64,000 nucleotides of DNA from Pseudomonas sp. RIT-PI-AD. Its GTDB lineage: Bacteria; Pseudomonadota; Gammaproteobacteria; Pseudomonadales; Pseudomonadaceae. Below, one piece after another: positions 41,526-48,762 of the stretch (its first letter is position 1; each line of letters begins with the position of its first letter). The stretch lies in NCBI RefSeq assembly GCF_025642785.1, contig NZ_JANZKU010000022.1, forward strand, positions 17,553 to 81,552, read 5' to 3'. The notes below the pieces were generated by a model, which was not told the DNA's origin, searched no databases, and saw only the letters and a list, made by a program, of their open reading frames with translations. The translations under genes were made by a program, and so were the position numbers.

Positions 41526-43019
41526 TCACAACTTGATCCAGGTGGCCTTCAGCTCGGTGTACTTGTCGAAGGCGTGCAGCGACTTGTCGCGCCCGTTACC
41601 GGACTGCTTGAAGCCGCCGAAGGGTGCGGTCATGTCGCCGCCGTCGTACTGGTTGACCCAGACGCTACCCGCGCGCAGCGCCTTGGCCGTGAGGTGCGCC
41701 TTGGACAGGTTGGCGGTCCAGACCGCGGCCGCCAGGCCGTAGGGCGTATCGTTGGCGATGCGGATCGCATCCTCGACGTCGTCGAAGGCGATCACCGAGA
41801 GCACCGGGCCGAAGATTTCCTCGCGGGCGATCTTCATCGCGTTGGTCACGCCGTCGAAGATGGTCGGCTCGACGTAGGTGCCGCCGGTCTCCTCCAGGGT
41901 GCGCTTGCCGCCGGCCACCAGGGTGGCGCCATCGGCGTGCCCGGCCTCGATGTAGGACAGCACGGTGTCCATCTGCTGGGTGTCCACCAGGGCGCCGACG
42001 TTGGTCGCCGGGTCCAGCGGATTGCCCGCCTTCCAGCCTTTCAGGGCCTCGATCACCAGTGGCAGGAAGCGGTCCTTGATCGAACGCTCCACCAGCAGGC
42101 GCGAACCGGCGGTGCACACTTCGCCCTGGTTGAAGGCGATGGCGCTGGCGGCCGACTCAGCGGCGGCCTGTAGGTCGGGCGCATCGGCGAAGACGATGTT
42201 CGGGCTCTTGCCGCCGGCCTCCAGCCAGACGCGTTTCATGTTCGATTCGCCGGCGTAGATCATCAGTTGCTTGGCGATCCTGGTGGAGCCGGTGAACACC
42301 AGGGTGTCGACGTCCATGTGCAGGGCCAGCGCCTTGCCGACGGTGTGGCCGTAGCCCGGCAACACGTTGAACACCCCGGCCGGAATGCCGGCGTCCAGGG
42401 CCAATCGGGCGACGCGGATGGCGGTCAGCGGCGACTTCTCGGACGGCTTGAGGATCACCGAGTTGCCGCTGGCCAGGGCCGGGCCGAGCTTCCAGCAGCT
42501 CATCAGCAGCGGGAAGTTCCAGGGCACGATGGCAGCGACCACGCCGACCGGCTCACGGGTGACCAAGCCCAGCTCGTGATGGGGCGTGGCGGCCACCTCG
42601 TCGTAGATCTTGTCGATGGCCTCGCCGTTCCAGCGCAAGGCATTCGCCGCGGCGGGCACGTCGATGCCCAGGGCGTCACTGATCGGCTTGCCCATGTCGA
42701 GGGTTTCCAGCAGGGCCAGCTCCTCGGCGTTCTCCTTGAGCAGGTCGGCGAAGCGGATCATCACCGCCTTGCGCTTGGCCGGCGCCAGGCGCGACCAGGC
42801 ACCCGACTCGAAGGCCGCGCGGGCGGCCTTCACCGCGCGGTCCGCGTCGGCCTGGTCGCAGCTCGCCACTTGCGCCAGCACGCGGCCATCGACCGGGCTG
42901 ATGCAGTCGAAGGTGGCGCCGGCACTGGCATCGCTGTACTCGCCCTGGACGAAGGCACGGCTTTCGATCTTCAGGGTCTTGGCGCGTTGTTCCCAGTCGG
43001 AACGAGTCAGTGTGGTCAT
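41526..43019 (-). CDS. kauB: Aldehyde dehydrogenase KauB/PauC
   Basis: 497 residues of the NAD(P)+-dependent aldehyde dehydrogenase superfamily. The general base is E267 (LEAGGKSPNIVF) and the nucleophile is C302 (NQGEVCTAGSR). In Pseudomonas KauB oxidises 4-guanidinobutyraldehyde and gamma-glutamylaminobutyraldehyde in arginine and polyamine catabolism. It is divergent from a cupin gene, with a candidate PauR operator in the 216-base gap. The aminotransferase (gabT2) I would expect upstream from P. aeruginosa is not present here. A strong terminator ends the transcript. Confidence 0.93.
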   Translation of the reverse strand: MTTLTRSDWEQRAKTLKIESRAFVQGEYSDASAGATFDCISPVDGRVLAQVASCDQADADRAVKAARAAFESGAWSRLAPAKRKAVMIRFADLLKENAEELALLETLDMGKPISDALGIDVPAAANALRWNGEAIDKIYDEVAATPHHELGLVTREPVGVVAAIVPWNFPLLMSCWKLGPALASGNSVILKPSEKSPLTAIRVARLALDAGIPAGVFNVLPGYGHTVGKALALHMDVDTLVFTGSTRIAKQLMIYAGESNMKRVWLEAGGKSPNIVFADAPDLQAAAESAASAIAFNQGEVCTAGSRLLVERSIKDRFLPLVIEALKGWKAGNPLDPATNVGALVDTQQMDTVLSYIEAGHADGATLVAGGKRTLEETGGTYVEPTIFDGVTNAMKIAREEIFGPVLSVIAFDDVEDAIRIANDTPYGLAAAVWTANLSKAHLTAKALRAGSVWVNQYDGGDMTAPFGGFKQSGNGRDKSLHAFDKYTELKATWIKL

Positions 43020-43168
43020 GGCGAGGTCCTCTTAATCAGAAGAAGCGTGCGCGCGGGCACGAACTGTCGAGAATGCGGCGGGGCCCGAAGGCCGGCCAGC
43101 GTGCCCGCCACCCTAAACCAGAGGCGGCAGGATTTTCAATATATTTGACACTGAAGGGCAAAACCGCC

Positions 43169-43197
43169 TTGTCATGTTCGTTTTATCAAACATAGAC
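43169..43197. promoter_or_regulatory. kauB / cupin divergent promoter with candidate PauR operator
   Basis: TGTTCGTTTTATCAAACA (43175-43192) is an inverted repeat with half-sites TGTT/AACA and a 10-base core, extended to ATGTTyG at both ends. On the plus strand it lies between TTGTCA (43169-43174, possible -35) and ATAGAC (43192-43197, weak -10) of the cupin gene. A weaker copy, TTTTCAATATATTTGACA, is at 43133-43150 nearer kauB. Confidence 0.55.
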
Positions 43198-43235
43198 TCC
43201 GATGCGAGCGCATCGAACGACCCCCAGGAGCTGCA

Positions 43236-43601
43236 ATGGACATCGAACAGATCATCGATTTCGCCCAGGCCGGCACCCCGGCCGAGACCTATCGCCCGGT
43301 CGCGGAGAAGATCCTCAAGGGCGACCCGGAGCAAAGCGTGCGCAACCACTACAGCAGCCCGTGCGGCCAGTTCGGCGCCGGAATCTGGGAGGGCGCGGTC
43401 GGCCAATGGACGGTGAACTACAGCGAGCACGAATACTGCGAGATCCTCCAGGGCGTCTCCGTTCTGCGCGATCGCGACGGTGGCGCCAAGACGCTGCGCG
43501 CGGGCGACCGTTTCGTCATTCCGGCCGGCTTCAGCGGCACCTGGGAAGTGCTCGAACCCTGCCGCAAGGTCTACGTGGTCTTCGAACCCAAGCCGGCCTG
43601 A
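43236..43601 (+). CDS. DUF861-type cupin protein
   Basis: 121 residues. The cupin core reads TVNYSEHEYCEILQGVSVLRDRDGG and AGDRFVIPAGFSGTWEVLEPCRKVYVVFE, typical of the small (S)-ureidoglycine aminohydrolase-like cupin_3 family. The metal-binding His/Glu set is reduced (HEYCE only partly conserved). It is divergent from kauB with a shared operator-like region, suggesting a role in polyamine or amino-acid catabolism. CAGGAGCTGCA just before the ATG is the ribosome binding site. Confidence 0.85.
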   Translation: MDIEQIIDFAQAGTPAETYRPVAEKILKGDPEQSVRNHYSSPCGQFGAGIWEGAVGQWTVNYSEHEYCEILQGVSVLRDRDGGAKTLRAGDRFVIPAGFSGTWEVLEPCRKVYVVFEPKPA

Positions 43602-43683
43602 GCTCGCCGGACCGCCGGGCCTGAACGGCGACAGGCTTCCCACGCGCCTGCCGTCCTGGGGCCGCCCTTTCCGCCAGGCAATA

Positions 43684-43709
43684 AAAAACCCGCCGTGAGG
43701 CGGGTTTTT
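43684..43709. terminator. Bidirectional terminator between the cupin gene and rpmG
   Basis: AAAAACCCGCC (43684-43694) pairs with GGCGGGTTTTT (43699-43709) around GTGA. T-runs on both strands serve the plus-strand cupin transcript and the minus-strand rpmB-rpmG transcript. Confidence 0.93.
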
Positions 43710-43730
43710 CCGACAAGGGCCGCGATCAAA

Positions 43731-43886
43731 TCACTTGATCTTGGCTTCCTTGTAGATCACGTGCTTGCGCACGACCGGATCGTATTTCTTGATTTCGATC
43801 TTGTCGGGCGTAGTGCGTTTGTTCTTGTCGGTGGTGTAGAAATGGCCGGTACCGGCGCTGGACACCAAACGGATCAGGTCACGCAT
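43731..43886 (-). CDS. rpmG: 50S ribosomal protein L33
   Basis: A complete 51-residue L33 ([19 protein letters not shown] and [23 protein letters not shown]). It lacks the CxxC pairs, so it is the zinc-independent form. It follows rpmB by 10 bases, the conserved rpmB-rpmG operon. Confidence 0.97.
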   Translation of the reverse strand: MRDLIRLVSSAGTGHFYTTDKNKRTTPDKIEIKKYDPVVRKHVIYKEAKIK

Positions 43887-43896
43887 GATTGACTCC

Positions 43897-44133
43897 TTAA
43901 ACCTTTTCGCCGCGAGCGCGCAGCTCGGACAGGACGACATCGATGCCACGTTTGTCGATGATACGCATTCCCTTGGCGGAAACGCGCAGACGCACGAAGC
44001 GCTTCTCGGACTCGACCCAGAAGCGGTGATGCTGCAGGTTCGGCAGGAAACGACGACGGGTTTTGTTGTTCGCGTGGGAAATATTATTCCCGGTGACCGG
44101 ACCCTTACCGGTCACTTGACAGACTCTCGACAT
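43897..44133 (-). CDS. rpmB: 50S ribosomal protein L28
   Basis: A complete 78-residue L28 ([17 protein letters not shown] and [17 protein letters not shown]). First gene of the rpmB-rpmG operon, with a consensus-like promoter about 150 bases upstream and a leader containing two mutually exclusive hairpins. Confidence 0.97.
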   Translation of the reverse strand: MSRVCQVTGKGPVTGNNISHANNKTRRRFLPNLQHHRFWVESEKRFVRLRVSAKGMRIIDKRGIDVVLSELRARGEKV

Positions 44134-44475
44134 GCCTCAGCCCTCTAAACCACATGCCCAACCCGGCATGGGTTGGCCGCTTGAACTCATACTTTGTGGG
44201 CGTGTTCACGCCCGTCTCGTCAGGGTCTTACCGGCCGCACACGTAATGCGAAGGACCGGGCCCCTAGAAAAGAGCGCTGCTTTATACCAGAAACCCCCTA
44301 CCCTCGCAAGGAAAGACCCGGTGGGCTCACCCGCCCGGAACGCCTCTGCGCCGGCCTCGAGGCGGGGCGTCCCCTACCACCCGTCGGCATTCACGGATTG
44401 TTCCGCTTTTCGCCTTGGTCTAGGGTAGGGCCTCTGGCGCGCGTCCGGTGTGCCGCCCACCTCAAGGAGCCCGCC
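44134..44475. promoter_or_regulatory. rpmB leader and dppA-like promoter region
   Basis: 342 bases without a gene. The rpmB promoter on the minus strand is TTGCGA (44309-44304), a 17-base spacer and TATAAA (44286-44281). The rpmB leader contains competing stems CCAACCC/GGGTTGG (44158-44164/44170-44176) and CATGCC/GGCATG (44153-44158/44165-44170). On the plus strand TTGTTC-N17-TAGGGT (about 44398-44426) may serve the peptide-binding protein gene, whose ribosome binding site is AAGGAG at 44464-44469. Confidence 0.6.
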
Positions 44476-46047
44476 ATGCGACTCGCCGTTCTGCCGCTGC
44501 TGTTCGCCCCCGTGCTGGCCACGGCCGCCAACCTGAACGTCTGCACCGAAGCCAGCCCGGACGGTTTCGACGTGGTGCAATACAACGCCCTGACCACCAC
44601 CAACGCCTCGGCCGACGTGTTGATGAACCGGCTGGTGGAGTTCGACGCCGCGCAAGGCAAACCGGTGCCGAGCCTGGCGGAGCGCTGGGAGATATCCGAC
44701 GACGGCCTGACCTACAGCTTCGATCTGCGTCAGGACGTGCACTTCCATCGCACCGAGTATTTCACCCCGACGCGTGCGCTGAACGCCGACGACGTGGTCT
44801 TCAGCTTCCAGCGGATGCTGGACCCGGCCAACCCCTGGCACAAGGTGGCCGCCAGCGGCTATCCCCACGCCCAGTCGATGCAGCTGCCGAGCCTGATCAA
44901 CTCGGTCGAGAAGGTCGACGAGCACCGCGTGCGCTTCACCCTAAGCGCCCCGGACGCGACCTTCCTGGCCATGCTGAGCATGGGCTTCGCGTCCATTTAT
45001 TCCGCCGAGTACACCGGGCAATTGATGCGCGCCGGCACGCCGGAAAAGCTCAATTCCGCGCCCATCGGCACCGGGCCCTTCATCTTCAAGCGGTTCCAGA
45101 AGGACGCCGTGGTGCGCTACGCCGCCAACCCGGATTACTTCGCCGGCAAGCCGGCGGTGGACAACCTGATCTTCGCCATCACCCCGGACGCCAACGTGCG
45201 CCTGCAGAAACTGCGGCGCGGCGAATGCCAGATCGCCCTTTCGCCCAAGCCCATGGACGTGGGCAGCGCGCGCCAGGACCCGAACCTGGCGATCAGCGAA
45301 ACCCCGGCGTTCATGACCGCCTTCGTCGCGTTCAACAGCCAGCACGCCCCGCTGGACAATCCGAAAGTGCGCCAGGCGATCAACCTGGCGTTCGACAAGA
45401 CCAGCTACCTCAAGGCCGTGTTCGAGAGCAGCGCCACCGCCGCCAGCGGCCCCTACCCTCCGACCACCTGGAGCTTCGCCGGCGACCTCCCGGGCTACCC
45501 CCACGACCCGCAGAAAGCCCGCGCGCTGCTGGCGGAGGCCGGCCTGGAAAAAGGTTTCAAGACCACCCTCTGGACCCGCCCCTCCGGCAGCCTGCTCAAC
45601 CCGAACCCGAGCCTGGGCGCGCAACTCCTGCAAGCCGACCTGGCCGAGGTCGGCATCCAGGCCGAGATCCGCGTGATCGAATGGGGCGAGTTGATCCGCC
45701 GCGCGAAGGTCGGCGAGCATGATCTGCTGTTCATGGGCTGGTCTGGCGACAACGGCGATCCGGACAACTTCCTCACCCCGCAATTCGCCTGCGCCTCGGT
45801 GCAGTCCGGGCTGAACTTCGCGCGGTACTGCGACCCGGCGCTGGACAAACTGATCGCCGACGGCAAGCGCGTTCCGGACCAGGCGCAACGCAGCGAGCTC
45901 TACCGCCAGGCGCAACGCATCATCCAGGAACAGGCGTTGTGGTTGCCGCTGGCGCACCCGACAGCCTACGCCCTGCTGCGCAAGAACGTGCAGGGCTACC
46001 AGACCAATCCGTTCGGCCGTCAGGACTTCTCCAAGGTCAAGCTCTGA
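44476..46047 (+). CDS. Dipeptide/oligopeptide ABC transporter substrate-binding protein
   Basis: 523 residues of the SBP_bac_5 (DppA) family. The signal peptide is about 1-18 (VLATAA/NLNVC). The mature start LNVCTEASPDGFDVVQYNALTTTNAS and the motif YSFDLRQDVHFH are characteristic of DppA. It probably corresponds to one of the several DppA paralogues of P. aeruginosa (dppA5 by position), which feed a shared permease. No permease or ATPase gene is adjacent, so it must use one encoded elsewhere. The true start is ATG 44476; the frame is open upstream. Confidence 0.92.
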   Translation: MRLAVLPLLFAPVLATAANLNVCTEASPDGFDVVQYNALTTTNASADVLMNRLVEFDAAQGKPVPSLAERWEISDDGLTYSFDLRQDVHFHRTEYFTPTRALNADDVVFSFQRMLDPANPWHKVAASGYPHAQSMQLPSLINSVEKVDEHRVRFTLSAPDATFLAMLSMGFASIYSAEYTGQLMRAGTPEKLNSAPIGTGPFIFKRFQKDAVVRYAANPDYFAGKPAVDNLIFAITPDANVRLQKLRRGECQIALSPKPMDVGSARQDPNLAISETPAFMTAFVAFNSQHAPLDNPKVRQAINLAFDKTSYLKAVFESSATAASGPYPPTTWSFAGDLPGYPHDPQKARALLAEAGLEKGFKTTLWTRPSGSLLNPNPSLGAQLLQADLAEVGIQAEIRVIEWGELIRRAKVGEHDLLFMGWSGDNGDPDNFLTPQFACASVQSGLNFARYCDPALDKLIADGKRVPDQAQRSELYRQAQRIIQEQALWLPLAHPTAYALLRKNVQGYQTNPFGRQDFSKVKL

Positions 46048-46065
46048 GGCCCCCACCGCGCCTCA
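46045..46065. terminator. Shared hairpin containing both convergent stop codons
   Basis: TGAGGC (46045-46050) and GCCTCA (46060-46065) form a 6-base stem. The 5' arm begins with the TGA of the dppA-like gene, and the 3' arm, read on the minus strand, begins with the TGA of radC. It is short and has no T-tract. Confidence 0.4.
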
Positions 46066-46737
46066 TAGCCAGCCGTACTCGGCGAGGGACAGGGGTTCGC
46101 CCTCGCCGACGATGAAGTGGTCGAGCAGGCGCACGTCGATCAGCGCCAGCGCCTCCTTGAGGCGCAAGGTTAACTGGCGGTCCGCCTGGCTCGGCTCGGG
46201 AACCCCGGACGGGTGATTGTGGGTGATGATCAGGGCCGCCGCGTTGTGCGCCAGGGCGCGCTTGACCACCTGACGCGGATAGACGTTGGCGCTGTCGATG
46301 GTACCGTGGAACAGGACTTCGAAAGCCAGGGCGCGGTGCTTGGCGTCCAGGAAGAGGCAGGCGAACACCTCGTGCCGCTCGTGCCGCAGCTGTGCCTTCA
46401 GGTAATCGCGCACCGCCTGCGGGCTTTCCAGCGCGGAGTCGCGGTGCAGCCGCGCGGCGAGATGTCGACGCGCCATCTCCAGCACGGCCTGCAACTGCGA
46501 GAACTTGGCCGGCCCCAGGCCGAGCCGGCGGCTGAATTCCGCGAGATCGGCCTCCAGCAATTGCCGCAGGCCGCCGAAGTCGTTCAGCAGGTGGCGGGCC
46601 AGATCGACCGCGCTCTGCCCGGCCACGCCGGTGCGCAGGAAGATCGCCAGCAGCTCGGCGTCGGTCAGGGCCGCGGCGCCCCGGTCCAGCAGTTTTTCCC
46701 GCGGCCGCTCCAGCGTCGGCCAGTCACGAATGCTCAT
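46063..46737 (-). CDS. radC: RadC-family JAB1/MPN domain protein
   Basis: 224 residues. The N-terminal third is a helix-hairpin-helix region (about 20-90) and the rest the JAMM-like RadC domain with Glu in FEVLFHGT and the [15 protein letters not shown] signature, which supplies two His and one Asp metal ligands. The function remains unproven despite the historical link with DNA repair. It is divergent from coaBC, as in most gammaproteobacteria. Confidence 0.95.
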   Translation of the reverse strand: MSIRDWPTLERPREKLLDRGAAALTDAELLAIFLRTGVAGQSAVDLARHLLNDFGGLRQLLEADLAEFSRRLGLGPAKFSQLQAVLEMARRHLAARLHRDSALESPQAVRDYLKAQLRHERHEVFACLFLDAKHRALAFEVLFHGTIDSANVYPRQVVKRALAHNAAALIITHNHPSGVPEPSQADRQLTLRLKEALALIDVRLLDHFIVGEGEPLSLAEYGWL

Positions 46738-47057
46738 GCAACAACCTCCATGTAGGGAAACGCAGGCCCCGTGCGGATGCCTGTCGGCCCGCCAATCCCT
46801 GGCGAGCCCGGATAGCCTAGCTCAAGTTCATCCACGCGCCCGCGCCGGCTCGCCTTGGTCTAAAAGCCGCTCGAGCGGAGCGGCGGGCGGCACGCGGAGG
46901 GCCCCGCGAGCACCGCCGCAGAGCGGGTGGGCGCGCGCCATTCGAGGCTCTGTACCCGCACAAACGCTGTGCTATCTTAGCCCGACTTTGCGCGGCGGCC
47001 GGCCTGGGGAGGCATCACCCGCCCGCATGAAACCGGTATCTATAAAAAGGCAGGCCT
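46738..47057. promoter_or_regulatory. radC / coaBC intergenic region
   Basis: 320 bases, no gene recognised. TATCTT (46973-46978) in 'gctgtgctatcttagc' is a plausible -10 for coaBC. The bases just before the coaBC ATG (ATAAAAAGGCAGGCCT) include the ribosome binding site. Several short GC palindromes are present but none stands out. Confidence 0.4.
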
Positions 47058-48266
47058 ATGCAGCGGCTCTATCGGAAACGCATCGTTCTGGGCGTGGGCG
47101 GCGGGATAGCCGCATATAAAAGTGCCGAACTGGTTCGCCGGCTACGTGATCAAGGCGCCGAGGTACGGGTGGTGATGACCCGTGGCGGTCGCGAATTCAT
47201 CACCCCGCTGACCCTGCAAGCGCTCTCTGGACACCCCGTCCACCTGGATCTGCTCGACCCGGCCGCCGAGGCCGCGATGGGGCACATCGAACTGGCCAAA
47301 TGGGCCGACTTGGTGCTCGTCGCGCCCGCCACCGCCGATCTGATGGCGCGCCTGGCCCAGGGCATCGCCGACGACCTGCTCACCACCCTGGTCCTCGCCA
47401 CCGACGCACCGGTCGCTCTGGCGCCGGCGATGAATCAGGCGATGTGGCGCGATCCGGCCACCCAGGCCAACGCCGTCGCCCTGGAGAACCGCGGCATCCG
47501 CCTGTTCGGCCCCGCCGCGGGCAGCCAGGCCTGCGGCGACGTCGGCCCCGGGCGCATGCTCGAAGCCGAGCAGTTGGCGCAACTCGCCGCCGACTGCTTC
47601 GAACGCAAATCCCTCAGCGGCCTGCACGTGCTGATCACCGCCGGGCCGACCCAGGAAAACATCGACCCGGTGCGCTACATCACCAACCACAGCTCCGGGA
47701 AGATGGGTTTCTCCCTCGCCGAAGCGGCGGCCGAGGCCGGTGCCCGGGTGACACTGGTCACCGGGCCGGTGCACCTGCCGACGCCCGATCGGGTCACCCG
47801 CGTCGACGTCACCAGTGCCCGCGACATGCTCGCCGCGTGCGAAGCGGCGATGCCGTGCGACGTGCTCATCGCCTCGGCGGCGGTGGCCGACTACCGGCCG
47901 GAAGTGGTCGCGCCGCACAAAATGAAGAAGGACCCGAGCAGCGGCGAAGGCCTGCTCTTGCAGTTGGTACGCAACCCGGACATCCTCGCCACCCTGGCCC
48001 GCCGGGAAGACCGCCCGTTCAGCGTGGGTTTCGCCGCGGAGACCGAATTCCTGCTGGAGTACGCCCTGCGCAAGCTCAAGGACAAGAACCTCGACCTGAT
48101 CGTCGCCAACGACGTGGCCAACCCGTCCATCGGCTTCAACAGCGAAGAGAACGCCATCACCATCATCGACCGCGAGCTGCGGCAGACCAGCCTGGCGCAG
48201 ACCAGCAAGGGCAAGATCGCCCGGCAACTGGTCGCCTTCATCGCCGATCGCATCAAGCAGGCCTGA
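47058..48266 (+). CDS. coaBC: Bifunctional phosphopantothenoylcysteine decarboxylase/synthetase
   Basis: 402 residues. The N-terminal CoaC flavoprotein domain (about 1-185) carries the His of [18 protein letters not shown], the PAMNQAMW motif and the catalytic Cys in [10 protein letters not shown]. The C-terminal CoaB domain (about 187-400) has [17 protein letters not shown] and the lysine motif APHKMKKD. It makes 4'-phosphopantothenoylcysteine from 4'-phosphopantothenate and Cys (CTP) and decarboxylates it, two steps of CoA synthesis. It is followed by dut after 7 bases. Confidence 0.97.
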   Translation: MQRLYRKRIVLGVGGGIAAYKSAELVRRLRDQGAEVRVVMTRGGREFITPLTLQALSGHPVHLDLLDPAAEAAMGHIELAKWADLVLVAPATADLMARLAQGIADDLLTTLVLATDAPVALAPAMNQAMWRDPATQANAVALENRGIRLFGPAAGSQACGDVGPGRMLEAEQLAQLAADCFERKSLSGLHVLITAGPTQENIDPVRYITNHSSGKMGFSLAEAAAEAGARVTLVTGPVHLPTPDRVTRVDVTSARDMLAACEAAMPCDVLIASAAVADYRPEVVAPHKMKKDPSSGEGLLLQLVRNPDILATLARREDRPFSVGFAAETEFLLEYALRKLKDKNLDLIVANDVANPSIGFNSEENAITIIDRELRQTSLAQTSKGKIARQLVAFIADRIKQA

Positions 48267-48273
48267 CCCGACC

Positions 48274-48729
48274 ATGCACTCCCTGCAAGCGAAGATCCTC
48301 GACCCACGCCTGGGCCGCGACTTCCCCCTCCCGCAATACGCCACGCCGGGCTCCGCCGGGCTCGACTTGCGCGCCATGCTCGAACGCGACCTCCGGCTGG
48401 AGCCGGGGCAGACCGTGCTGATTCCTACCGGCCTGTCGATCCACATCGGCGACCCGGGCCTGGCCGCCCTGGTCCTGCCGCGTTCCGGCCTCGGCCACAA
48501 GCACGGCATCGTCCTCGGCAACCTGGTGGGCCTGATCGACTCGGACTACCAGGGCGAACTCATGGTCTCCTGCTGGAACCGCGGCCAGAACGCCTTCGAC
48601 ATCGCCATCGGCGAACGCATCGCCCAGTTGATCCTGGTCCCGGTGGTGCAGGCGCACTTCGAACTGGTCGAGCATTTCGACGCGAGCCAGCGGGGCGAAG
48701 GCGGTTTCGGGCACTCCGGCAGCCACTAA
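48274..48729 (+). CDS. dut: dUTP diphosphatase
   Basis: 151 residues, the usual length of bacterial trimeric dUTPase. All five motifs are visible, for example [10 protein letters not shown] (1), [18 protein letters not shown] (2), [11 protein letters not shown] (3), RIAQLI (4) and [10 protein letters not shown] (5). It hydrolyses dUTP to dUMP, preventing uracil incorporation and feeding thymidylate synthesis. The coaBC-dut-algC-argB order is a conserved Pseudomonas arrangement. Confidence 0.97.
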   Translation: MHSLQAKILDPRLGRDFPLPQYATPGSAGLDLRAMLERDLRLEPGQTVLIPTGLSIHIGDPGLAALVLPRSGLGHKHGIVLGNLVGLIDSDYQGELMVSCWNRGQNAFDIAIGERIAQLILVPVVQAHFELVEHFDASQRGEGGFGHSGSH

Positions 48730-48762
48730 TCTCAATCAGGACGACCGCCTGGGAGACCTTCC

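Noticed and set aside
44411..46862. The 12-base string CGCCTTGGTCTA occurs at 44411-44422 and 46851-46862, both upstream of plus-strand genes
   Set aside because: In 64 kb many 12-base matches are expected by chance, and the distances to the genes (54 and 196 bases) differ.
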